Shown here in pieces: positions 56,062-64,000 of a stretch of 64,000 bases of DNA; the stretch's first letter is position 1, and each line of letters starts with the position of its first letter. The translations under genes and the position numbers were made by a program. The stretch comes from Pseudoduganella lurida (GTDB taxonomy: Bacteria; Pseudomonadota; Gammaproteobacteria; Burkholderiales; Burkholderiaceae_D): assembly GCF_007830455.1 (NCBI RefSeq), contig NZ_VLLB01000001.1, positions 1,426,001-1,490,000 on the forward strand, read 5' to 3'. The notes under the pieces are model-generated. The model was not told where the DNA came from. It did no database searches and saw only the letters and a program-made list of their open reading frames with translations.

Positions 56062-58263
56062 TCATGGGGCCGGCCCGCCTGCCGCGCGATGCAGCCGGCG
56101 CCAGTTGGCCACTTCGCGCCAGCTCAGGCGCCCGGCCGGCCAGCTGGCGGCGCTACCGGCCACCACACGCGGTACCTCGCCCGGTTGCACGATGACGGTG
56201 TCACGACGGATGCGCAGCCGTCCGTTCGCTTCGCGCCCCGTGCGCACACGGTCGCCGCGCAGCATCAGGGGTGCGCCCAGGAAGTCCGGCAGCAGCGTGC
56301 CCGTGCTGCCGGACAGCAGTGCCGCGCCATCGGCATCCGTCGCCAGCCCGGCCAGCGCATCGAGTACGTAGACGCGGCCGGCGCTGTCCGCACAGGGATC
56401 GCGGCCCGGCACCACGGTACCGAACACCAGCTTGCCATCGGCGAGGGTCCCGCTGGCGATGCTGCGCTCGCCCGATTGCGCCACATCCGCGAAATCGAGG
56501 TACCAGCCCTGCGGCCGGTCGCCCGCGCCGATGGTGGCCATGCGCCCGGTGACGAGAAAGTCGGCATCGCCGGACGCGCCGTCCACGCTGCGCTGGACCA
56601 GGTCGGCACGCCGCAGCGGCACCGGCCGAGCGCGCGCCGCGGGGTCGTCGTAGATCGCGTAATAGGACTGCGGCGTGAACGTGTCCGGCGCGCGTTCCTC
56701 GCGGCCGTACAGGCTGCCCGTGCCGAACAGCACGAGGTAGCCGCCGCCTTCCGCATGGACGATCTTCGGCTGCTGCGTGACGGGCTGGCGGTGGCCCGCG
56801 GCGTCGCGCGCCACGAAGAGCGATTGCATGGACGGGTCGGTGCGCCACGGTGGCCGCCCCGTGAAATCGAAACGCCACAGATTGCCCTGCAGGTCGCCGG
56901 CGTAGGCATGGCGCACCATATTGTCGTCATCGGCCACGAGGGCCGGCGCGCCGAGGCCGGCCGGCAGCGACGGTTCGCCCGGCGGCGTATCGAGGCGGTA
57001 GTAATTCGTATCGAGGCGCCAGCGCTCGGCCGGCGGCTTGTCCAGCGCCAGCAAAAACAGCGCGCCCTGCCCCGCGCCGGCCGCGCCATCGGCCACGTAG
57101 CTGTTCACGCCATTGCCCGTCAAGGCGAAGTGGCGGTATTGCGGACCGGCCGCGGTGGAGCGCAACTGCAGGCGCCCCACCTGCACGGGCTGCATCACGT
57201 TGCCCAGCGCCGGATCGTCCTGCTGCGTGAATTCCCACATGGCGCCGGCGCCGCCCGCGAAGGCTGCGGGATCGGTGACATCCAGCGCGAACAGGCCCTG
57301 CGCGCCGGCACCGGGCGAGCCGACCAGCACCGTGCGCCACTGCCCGCGGACCAGCGCCTCGCCGGCCGTCAGCGGTCCGTCGACATAGGGGCGGTGGGCG
57401 CGGCCCGGCGCTGTGAGTTCGTTCAGCGCCGGAACCAGCATGTTCGGCACATAGGCAAACAGCTCGGCGCCAGTGGCCGCATCGAAGGCGTGCAGCATGC
57501 CGTCGTTGGTGCCGAGGTAGACCGCGTCACGCCGCAGCAGCGTGCGGCTGTAGAAGGCGGCGTGCGCACTGTCGCCGGGCTGGCTGGCGCCGGGTCCGAC
57601 ATACACCGGCACGCCGTGCACCGCGTCGCCCAGCAGGCCCGCACGCGGCTGGAACACGGTGCCTTCCTGTATGCGCTCGCCGCGCAGGTACGCGACACGC
57701 GCTTCGCCTAGTCCATCGGCACCGCTTTCCGCGCCCGTCACCGCGCCCGGCGGGCGGTTCAGGGCGGCGCGCTGCGCGACGGACAAGCGCGGCCACTCGA
57801 ACGGGATCGTGGCACCGGCCGGTGAACTGTCCGGGTTCAGGGTGTAGATCTGCCTGGCTGCCGGTGCGGTACCGCTCAGCAGCGCGGACGCTTCCCACAA
57901 CGGCGGCAGGAGCCGCACGCTCCCATCATCGTCCTGCACCAGCGGTACACGGGCCAGCGTGCCGCTGCCGCTGGCGATGTCGTAGGTGGTGCGGAACACC
58001 GTGGCGTCCGATGCAGGCACGCCCGGCGGGGGCCGGCGGGGCGTGAGATCTTCCGCCGGCACGGCCAGGGACTGTCCCGCCACCATGCGGGCACCGGAAC
58101 GGCAGGCCAGGGCCGCTGCTTCGTCATCCAGTTCCACTGCAGGCGGCGTCGCCGTGGCAGCGGCCAGCGCGGCACACGCAAGGGGCAGCGCCAGGGCCAG
58201 TGCCGCAGCCATCCCGCTGCCGGAGAACGGGCGGCCGGCCTGGCGAGAAGCGATGCCGTTCAT
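56062..58263 (-). CDS. PilY1/PilC-like type IV pilus tip protein (short form)
   Basis: This 733-residue exported protein has a signal peptide (ALALALPLACAALAAA) and the C-terminal PilY1 beta-propeller: DAVYLGTNDGMLHAFDAATGAELFAYVPN, VGSPGAGAQGLFALDVTDP, AYAGDLQGNLWRFDFTGRP and VLFGTGSLYG. The large N-terminal vWA-type adhesin domain of full PilY1 proteins (about 1100 residues or more) is missing. It should prime pilus assembly with PilV, PilW and PilX, while adhesion may be reduced or altered. It starts 2 bp after pilX and precedes pilE. Confidence 0.88.
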   Translation of the reverse strand: MNGIASRQAGRPFSGSGMAAALALALPLACAALAAATATPPAVELDDEAAALACRSGARMVAGQSLAVPAEDLTPRRPPPGVPASDATVFRTTYDIASGSGTLARVPLVQDDDGSVRLLPPLWEASALLSGTAPAARQIYTLNPDSSPAGATIPFEWPRLSVAQRAALNRPPGAVTGAESGADGLGEARVAYLRGERIQEGTVFQPRAGLLGDAVHGVPVYVGPGASQPGDSAHAAFYSRTLLRRDAVYLGTNDGMLHAFDAATGAELFAYVPNMLVPALNELTAPGRAHRPYVDGPLTAGEALVRGQWRTVLVGSPGAGAQGLFALDVTDPAAFAGGAGAMWEFTQQDDPALGNVMQPVQVGRLQLRSTAAGPQYRHFALTGNGVNSYVADGAAGAGQGALFLLALDKPPAERWRLDTNYYRLDTPPGEPSLPAGLGAPALVADDDNMVRHAYAGDLQGNLWRFDFTGRPPWRTDPSMQSLFVARDAAGHRQPVTQQPKIVHAEGGGYLVLFGTGSLYGREERAPDTFTPQSYYAIYDDPAARARPVPLRRADLVQRSVDGASGDADFLVTGRMATIGAGDRPQGWYLDFADVAQSGERSIASGTLADGKLVFGTVVPGRDPCADSAGRVYVLDALAGLATDADGAALLSGSTGTLLPDFLGAPLMLRGDRVRTGREANGRLRIRRDTVIVQPGEVPRVVAGSAASWPAGRLSWREVANWRRLHRAAGGPAP

Positions 58264-58265
58264 GC

Positions 58266-58841
58266 TCAATCTTCCGGGCGCCGGTAGGCCGTCTGCAGCA
58301 CGACCTGCGTCGCCGCGCGGCTGCCGAAACCGATGGCCGTCACCCGGTAGAAATAGCGCGGCGGGCCGCCGGCCTCCTCGCCGGGACGGTGATACGGCAG
58401 CCGTTCCACGATGTACTGCGGCCGGCGCAAGGGCGCGAACCCGCTGCCCGTCTCCATCGCAGCACCGGTGAAGTGGCCGAACGGCACGGCGCTGGCGCCG
58501 GCCAGGTCGACCGTTTGCCATGGCGGCGGGTCGCCCGGCGCAGAGCGTGCACAGAGGCCCAGCGCGGAACCGGTGCCGCAGCCCGGCGCAAATGCGGGCG
58601 CTGCCAGCAGGTCCGCCCGCTCCGCTGCCGCCGTATCGAGATCGTGTTCCGCATCCATCAGTGCATCCTCCGCAGCCTGCAGCGCCACGTGCCGGTCCCG
58701 CTCGGCGCGTGCCGCCTTCTCTCCCATCAGCGCGGTGCCCGCCGCGGCGGCCGCGAGCAGCATCACGGCCACCAGCATCAGCAGGCTGACGATCAGCGTG
58801 ATGCCGGCTTCGCGTCCCCGGGTCCCTGCGAGCCTGGCCAT
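58266..58841 (-). CDS. PilX-type minor pilin
   Basis: This 191-residue protein has a short basic leader and a hydrophobic helix (GITLIVSLLMLVAVMLLAAAAAGTALMGEKAARAERDRHVALQAAEDAL), which is the PilX/PilX_N signature, including the AAE-AL motif just after the helix. The globular domain has paired cysteines (PGCGTGSALGLCA). It overlaps the pilW stop by one base and is followed by pilY1 after 2 bp. PilX, PilV and PilW prime pilus assembly together with PilY1. Confidence 0.88.
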   Translation of the reverse strand: MARLAGTRGREAGITLIVSLLMLVAVMLLAAAAAGTALMGEKAARAERDRHVALQAAEDALMDAEHDLDTAAAERADLLAAPAFAPGCGTGSALGLCARSAPGDPPPWQTVDLAGASAVPFGHFTGAAMETGSGFAPLRRPQYIVERLPYHRPGEEAGGPPRYFYRVTAIGFGSRAATQVVLQTAYRRPED

Positions 58842-59773
58842 CAGCCGTCCCGGTTGCGCAGCAGGACAGCCGTTTCGAACACGCGGCGCGCCCGCCATCG
58901 CAGGGCCTCCGGCAGGCGTGCCTCGTCGATCTGCGTTCCCGCATCCAGGGCATCCCCATAGGCCGCACCGAACAGCTCGTAACGCGCCGGCAGCGAGGCG
59001 GGCCGCGAGCCCGTTTCGCCGTGCAGCAGCAGCGCCACGCGCACGGTCGCCACACGTTTCCACCACGTGCGGCGGCGCAGGTCGGCGGCCTGCTCGGCGG
59101 GCGTGGCGCCGGCCAGCGCCAGTGCGCCATCGAGTGCCGCGATCCCGGATGCGTTCAGGTAGCGATTGGGAATGCCATCGCGCGGCTCGTCCGTATCGAC
59201 GCCATACAGCACCTGGAAGCTGTCCACGCCGCGCACGATCGCGTCGGCATTCCAGTTGCCGGACTGCGCCACGTACTTGCAGCGCAGCTCCGATTCGCCA
59301 TCGTCCGCCATGCCCACATAGAAGATGCTCCAGCCGTCCTGGGCCGTGCCGGCGGCAAAGCCGGCGCAGTCGATCACGGACGCATAACCGGCCACGTTGC
59401 CGGCGCCGGAAAAGCGCAGCGCCAGCACATCGCTGCCGTTGATGCCGGCCACCGCGCCGCCCAGGCCGGCAGCCGTGCGCGTGAGGCTGCGGTTGTCCAG
59501 GCCCGTGATGGCGGGTGCTGCATCCGCCGCGGTGCCGGTGCCCGTTTCGAGGTCCGTCCATGCGGACTGGCGCAGGCCCTGCTCGACCAGTTCCAGCGCA
59601 TAGCGTCCGCCATCGGTCAGCCGCGCATTGGCGCCGTGGTTGACGAAGTCCCGGTTGGCCACCAGCAGCATGGCCGATGCAGCAAGCGTGACGAGCAGGC
59701 CGAGCGTGAGGGCCACGAGGATCTCGGCGATGCCGATGCCGCGCTGGGGGCGCGTGAATGCAAGTGCGCTCAC
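58841..59773 (-). CDS. PilW-type minor pilin
   Basis: This 310-residue protein starts with GTG in a GTGA overlap with pilV. Its prepilin leader ends RG-IGIAEILVALTLGLLVTLAASAML, the membrane helix of PilW proteins. The large globular part has ALELVEQGLRQSAW shortly after the helix, a typical PilW feature, and later GVDSFQVLYGVDTDE. It is coupled at both ends, with the stop overlapping the pilX start. It is one of the four-gene set needed at the pilus tip. Confidence 0.88.
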   Translation of the reverse strand: MSALAFTRPQRGIGIAEILVALTLGLLVTLAASAMLLVANRDFVNHGANARLTDGGRYALELVEQGLRQSAWTDLETGTGTAADAAPAITGLDNRSLTRTAAGLGGAVAGINGSDVLALRFSGAGNVAGYASVIDCAGFAAGTAQDGWSIFYVGMADDGESELRCKYVAQSGNWNADAIVRGVDSFQVLYGVDTDEPRDGIPNRYLNASGIAALDGALALAGATPAEQAADLRRRTWWKRVATVRVALLLHGETGSRPASLPARYELFGAAYGDALDAGTQIDEARLPEALRWRARRVFETAVLLRNRDG

Positions 59774-60309
59774 GGCGCGGCCCCGACGGCAATCGCGACG
59801 CCCGGCGCGTAGCTGCCGGCCGCATCGGTGTCCGGCGTGCCGTCCGGGCGCTTGCCGCGCCAGCCGACCTTCACCACCACGGGGGCCGATGGCTCGCCGC
59901 TGCAGTCCCAGCGCAGGCTGCCGCCGGCCCACATCTGCGCATCGCGGCAGACGCGTGCGCGGCCGGCGGGAAAGGTGGCGCGCACCTGCCGTTTCAGTTC
60001 GTAGGCATCCAGGCTGGCCAGTCCGGCGGCATCGCAGGGCGTGGCGAGACACAGGTTGGCGGGCGGCGCGGGCGACGGCTCGGCGTGCGCGTCGTAATCG
60101 ATGGCGAGGTAGGCCGGCAGCTGGGCGGCGTTGGCGCGCATGCGGTCGGCCAGGCTGGAGGCAACGCGCACGGCGGACGAGAGCAGCGCCGATTCGTGGC
60201 GCGTGCGCATGGCATGCAGCTGCATCGCCGTGCCGCCGATCAGGCCCAGGGCCAGCACGAAGACGGCGATCAGTATTTCCAGCAGCGTGAACCCGGCAGC
60301 TTGGCGCAT
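59770..60309 (-). CDS. PilV-type minor pilin
   Basis: This 179-residue protein starts MRQAAG-FTLLEILIAVFVLALGLIGGTAMQL, a canonical type IV prepilin leader and helix with PilV-like LxGxxAMQ. Paired cysteines (NLCLATPC, VCRD, WDCSG) suggest disulphides in the globular domain. It is the first gene of the minor pilin operon, and all following genes overlap or nearly overlap. The promoter lies within 60310-60677. Confidence 0.9.
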   Translation of the reverse strand: MRQAAGFTLLEILIAVFVLALGLIGGTAMQLHAMRTRHESALLSSAVRVASSLADRMRANAAQLPAYLAIDYDAHAEPSPAPPANLCLATPCDAAGLASLDAYELKRQVRATFPAGRARVCRDAQMWAGGSLRWDCSGEPSAPVVVKVGWRGKRPDGTPDTDAAGSYAPGVAIAVGAAP

Positions 60310-60677
60310 GGCGGCCTCCCCTTTGAACTCTGCCGTACAAGATAGGCGGGGACGGCCGTTAGCGGTTGAGGCGGGTCAAGGATGAGGTGGCTGACGGGAG
60401 ATTTCCGGACGGCGGTTGCGCGCTCGGATTGCGCAGAGGAATGATTCAGGGCAGGCAGGCGGGAAACGCTGCCGGAAGCCACACCCGCTCGTTTGACGTG
60501 CTGGTAACAGGTGCTGCAAGCAAAAACCGCTGCCCCACACCGATGAAGCCGGCGTCGGACACCCCGCTGGCGGCGGTGGCAAGCTCACATGCCGCGGGCG
60601 CCCCCGTAAGCCAGCGGCCGTGCTGGCGTCGGACACCGGTTTGGTCGCTTGACCACCGTTGCCGACGAACCGCAGCC
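60310..60677. other. Intergenic region with short direct and inverted repeats
   Basis: The 368-bp gap holds a 13-bp direct repeat GGCGTCGGACACC (60551-60563 and 60625-60637) and an inverted pair CCGCTGGC/GCCAGCGG (60564-60571 and 60610-60617). It lies between nrdR and the pilin operon and must contain the pilV promoter. No convincing -35/-10 pair was found. Confidence 0.5.
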
Positions 60678-61136
60678 TTACTCGGCCCGCTTGCCGGCCT
60701 CTTCGATGGCATCCTGGAACTCGGCCAGGTCCTCGAAATTCTTATAGACGGAAGCGAAGCGGATGTAGGCCACCTTGTCCAGACGCTTCAGCTCGCCCAT
60801 CACCAGTTCGCCGATGTAGTTCGTGTCCACCTCGCGCTTGCCACTCGTGAGCAGCTTTTCCTCGATCGACTGCACGGCGCGGTCGACGGCCGCCGCTTCC
60901 ACGGGCCGCTTGCGCAGCGCCAGCATCAGGCTGCCACGCAGCTTCGCTTCGGCGTATTCGGTGCGGCTGCCGTTTTTTTTGACCACGAACGGCATCGAAA
61001 GTTCAATCCGCTCGTACGTCGTGAAACGCTTGTCGCATTTGCCGCAGCGCCGGCGGCGCTTGATGGCGTCCCCCTCCTCCGATACGCGGGTATCGAGGAC
61101 GTGGATGTCGTCATGCTGGCAAAACGGACATTTCAT
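60678..61136 (-). CDS. nrdR: Transcriptional repressor NrdR
   Basis: This 152-residue repressor of ribonucleotide reductase genes has an N-terminal zinc ribbon ([10 protein letters not shown] and [14 protein letters not shown]) and an ATP-cone domain ([33 protein letters not shown]). ATP or dATP binding controls DNA binding to NrdR boxes. It lies 75 bp after glyA on the same strand, the standard gene pair in beta-proteobacteria. Confidence 0.96.
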   Translation of the reverse strand: MKCPFCQHDDIHVLDTRVSEEGDAIKRRRRCGKCDKRFTTYERIELSMPFVVKKNGSRTEYAEAKLRGSLMLALRKRPVEAAAVDRAVQSIEEKLLTSGKREVDTNYIGELVMGELKRLDKVAYIRFASVYKNFEDLAEFQDAIEEAGKRAE

Positions 61137-61211
61137 GGTGGATCAGTCGCAAAAGTATGAAAAAGGCGCCGGACCTCGCAGCCCGGCGCCCCGATGGTAA
61201 CAACGCGGGGG

Positions 61212-62456
<1,245 letters not shown>

Positions 62457-62517
62457 GGTTATTGCTCCGTACTGAGTAGGACACGACAAGGATCGAACAG
62501 GAATGCCGGGTGCGGCA

Positions 62518-62656
62518 AAGGCAGCCTCTTCGCAACGATTCCATCGGTGGCTGCCCAGGCGAACGGCTGATTGAAATCTCACGTTCCCCGGTGGAGACCC
62601 ACCTTTCGCGGCGCCCGTCCCGTGGGGGGAGCCGCTTTTCGCCAGTTACGTGAGAC
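62518..62656 (-). promoter_or_regulatory. ZTP (pfl) riboswitch in the glyA leader
   Basis: The aptamer spans 62552-62656 on the minus strand. P1 pairs TCTCACGT (62648-62655) with ACGTGAGA (62577-62584). The conserved AACTGGCG, the CCACCGGGGAAC junction and the 3' element GTTCGCCTGGGCA are all present, which together define the pfl motif that binds ZTP/ZMP. Directly after the aptamer, GGCAGCC (62549-62555) can pair with GGCTGCC (62520-62526) and overlaps the 3' element, so it is a likely expression platform. Rising ZTP, a sign of low folate, should raise glyA expression. Confidence 0.9.
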
Positions 62657-62791
62657 ATAAATGGAGCCGAGATTGTATGTGACGGGGCCGTGAATGGCAA
62701 TCCACCCCGCCGTGCGGGACGAAGCCGCGGCAATGCTGCCAGTTCGGCTACAATCAGCCGGTTCAACCCTGCTACCCACGGAACTGCTCAC

Positions 62792-63538
62792 ATGATCGTC
62801 TTCATTACCGGCGCCACCGCCGGCTTCGGCGCCGCGATGGCGCGTACGTTCGCCACCAACGGCCACCGCGTGCTGATCGCCGGCCGCCGCGCAGACCGCC
62901 TCGATGCCATCGCCGCCGAACTGGGCGCCAATGTGCGCACGGTGCCGTTGGACGTGACGGACAAGGCGGCCATCCACGCCGCGCTGGACGCCCTGCCGGC
63001 CGACTGGCGCGATATCGACGTGCTGATCAACAATGCCGGCCTGGCGCTGGGCATCAAGCCGGCCCAGGAAGCCTCGCTGGACGACTGGGACACCATGATC
63101 GCCACCAACTGCAGCGGCCTGGTGACGATGACGCGCGCCGTGCTGCCCCGCATGGTGGAGCGCAACACGGGACTGGTGATCAACCTGGGTTCCGTGGCGG
63201 GCGCCTATCCCTACCCGGGCGGCAATGTGTACGGCGCCACCAAGGCCTTCGTCGACCAGTTCACGCTGAACCTGCGCGCCGACCTGGTGGGCACCGGCGT
63301 GCGCGCCACCAACCTGGCGCCCGGCCTGTGCGGCGGCACCGAGTTCTCGAACGTGCGCTTCAAGGGCGACGACGCGGCAGCGGCGAAGGTCTACGAAGGC
63401 ACCACGCCGCTGACGGCCGAGGACATTGCCGCCACCGCCTACTGGATCGCCACGCTGCCGCCGCACGTCAATGTCAATTCGATCGAGCTGATGCCTACCT
63501 GCCAGGGCTTCTCGCCGTTCGCCATCAAGCGGGCCTGA
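62792..63538 (+). CDS. SDR-family oxidoreductase (YdfG-like)
   Basis: This 248-residue classical short-chain dehydrogenase has the nucleotide-binding TGATAGFG (residues 6-13), NNAG, the catalytic Ser in LGSVAGAYPYPGGNVY, and YGATK with the catalytic Tyr and Lys. The NADP-preferring pattern (AGRRADRL after beta-2) and C-terminus ENVNSIELMPTCQ-like fit YdfG-type 3-hydroxy acid or serine dehydrogenases. The substrate is not proven. The ATG at 62792 begins the first beta-strand; the longer frame is not used. Confidence 0.9.
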   Translation: MIVFITGATAGFGAAMARTFATNGHRVLIAGRRADRLDAIAAELGANVRTVPLDVTDKAAIHAALDALPADWRDIDVLINNAGLALGIKPAQEASLDDWDTMIATNCSGLVTMTRAVLPRMVERNTGLVINLGSVAGAYPYPGGNVYGATKAFVDQFTLNLRADLVGTGVRATNLAPGLCGGTEFSNVRFKGDDAAAAKVYEGTTPLTAEDIAATAYWIATLPPHVNVNSIELMPTCQGFSPFAIKRA

Positions 63539-63585
63539 GACGTAAGCCTTTGTTACCGATATTGCATTAACGAAATAGTTTTGCT

Positions 63586-63615
63586 TTACTGCCCAGCTTG
63601 TGGAATGTGCAGTAA
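63586..63615. promoter_or_regulatory. Inverted repeat in the ybgC upstream region
   Basis: TTACTGC (63586-63592) and GCAGTAA (63609-63615) form a perfect 7-bp inverted repeat separated by 16 bp, 75 bp before ybgC and 48 bp after the SDR stop. It could be an operator or a weak terminator; only TTTCT follows it. Confidence 0.35.
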
Positions 63616-63689
63616 TTTCTGGCAACGATGTGAGCAAATCGCTTAGAATGTTGCCTAATTACACCTTTGATATTTTTACCTCGTCCTTC

Positions 63690-64000
63690 ATGGCATCAGA
63701 GTTCAGCTGGGAAGTCCGCGTCTACTACGAGGATACGGACGCGGGCGGCATTGTTTATTATGCAAATTACCTGAAGTTCTTCGAGCGGGCGCGCACCGAA
63801 TGGCTGCGCGCCATCGGCGTTGGCCAGCAGAAGCTTCTGGAAGAGCATGACGCCATGTTCGTGGTCAAGAACGTGAGCGCGGACTATCATGCGCCGGCCA
63901 GACTGGACGATGCACTAAAATTAACACTCGTTATCGAGAAGCTCGGCCGCGCATCCGTCGTGTTCCGCCAGCAGGCATGGTGCGGCACGACGCTGCTGAA
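63690..64000 (+). CDS. ybgC: Tol-Pal-associated acyl-CoA thioesterase YbgC (5' part)
   Basis: The ATG at 63690 opens a frame that continues past the end of the window, so only the first 103 codons are present. It begins [20 protein letters not shown], then [19 protein letters not shown], the hotdog-fold signature with catalytic Asp17. YbgC hydrolyses short acyl-CoA or acyl-ACP thioesters and begins the tol-pal gene cluster, which should lie just outside the window. Confidence 0.93.
   Translation, partial: MASEFSWEVRVYYEDTDAGGIVYYANYLKFFERARTEWLRAIGVGQQKLLEEHDAMFVVKNVSADYHAPARLDDALKLTLVIEKLGRASVVFRQQAWCGTTLL

Overview
The window is high-GC DNA (roughly two-thirds G+C by eye) from a betaproteobacterium, most likely an Oxalobacteraceae member of the Massilia/Duganella/Pseudoduganella group. 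The evidence is the Burkholderiales-type gene order (glyA-nrdR-minor pilins-ribD-ribE; ribB-ribH-nusB; dnaX-ybaB-recR with ffs nearby), several PEP-CTERM exported proteins, a beta-type trimeric porin, a large c-di-GMP repertoire and intergenic palindromes built on GGGGTCAGACCCC. This is inference from family knowledge; no database search was made.

Layout. 0.2-1.3 kb: porin. 1.6-5.0 kb: a SpecificRecomb/Gcr-family membrane protein translationally coupled to a phospholipase-D lipoprotein. 5.3-7.7 kb: a three-gene phosphate/lipid operon on the minus strand (PAP2 phosphatase, diacylglycerol-kinase-like lipid kinase, metallophosphoesterase). 7.9-12.8 kb: small hypotheticals, a CDF cation exporter and an MgtC/DUF4010 membrane protein. 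12.9-15.6 kb: three PEP-CTERM genes, the first interrupted by two in-frame stops. 16.3 kb: tRNA-Ser(UGA). 16.5-19.7 kb: PAS-GGDEF-EAL protein coupled to an HDOD protein. 20.0-24.4 kb: a sensor kinase/LuxR-type regulator pair divergent from cstA-ybdD, with two operator-like palindromes between them. 24.6-29.8 kb: a BarA-type hybrid kinase followed by a REC-PAS-GGDEF-EAL effector. 29.9-33.5 kb: dnaX-ybaB-yciI-recR. 34.5-36.2 kb: SRP RNA and ubiD. 36.3-37.6 kb: strong promoter, possible leader ORF and a lytic transglycosylase. 38.0-40.2 kb: ribB(X)-ribH-nusB. 40.5-53 kb: an accessory block (giant REC-GAF-PAS-PAS-GADEF-EAL-REC protein, sugar dehydrogenase, hypotheticals, SMP-30, OsmC, DUF885 peptidase, secreted HEANH protein). 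53.2-55.0 kb: ribE-ribD. 55.0-60.3 kb: minor pilin operon pilV-pilW-pilX-pilY1-pilE-fimT. 60.7-62.7 kb: nrdR and glyA, glyA under a ZTP riboswitch. 62.8-64 kb: an SDR oxidoreductase and the start of ybgC.

How the parts work together. Three composite c-di-GMP enzymes, a kinase that sits directly before one of them, and the type IV minor pilins suggest a window rich in surface and motility control. The kinase/regulator pair next to cstA fits carbon-starvation or pyruvate-uptake control. Riboflavin genes occur in two blocks that flank the accessory region, as though DNA had entered an ancestral ribD-ribE-ribB-ribH-nusB run. The most unusual items are the PEP-CTERM gene with two stop codons that still keeps a complete sorting tail, the double operator in front of cstA, the EAL protein with a C-terminal receiver and degenerate GADEF site, the tandem 80-bp palindromes, the strong promoter and 31-codon ORF before the transglycosylase, and the secreted HEANH protein.
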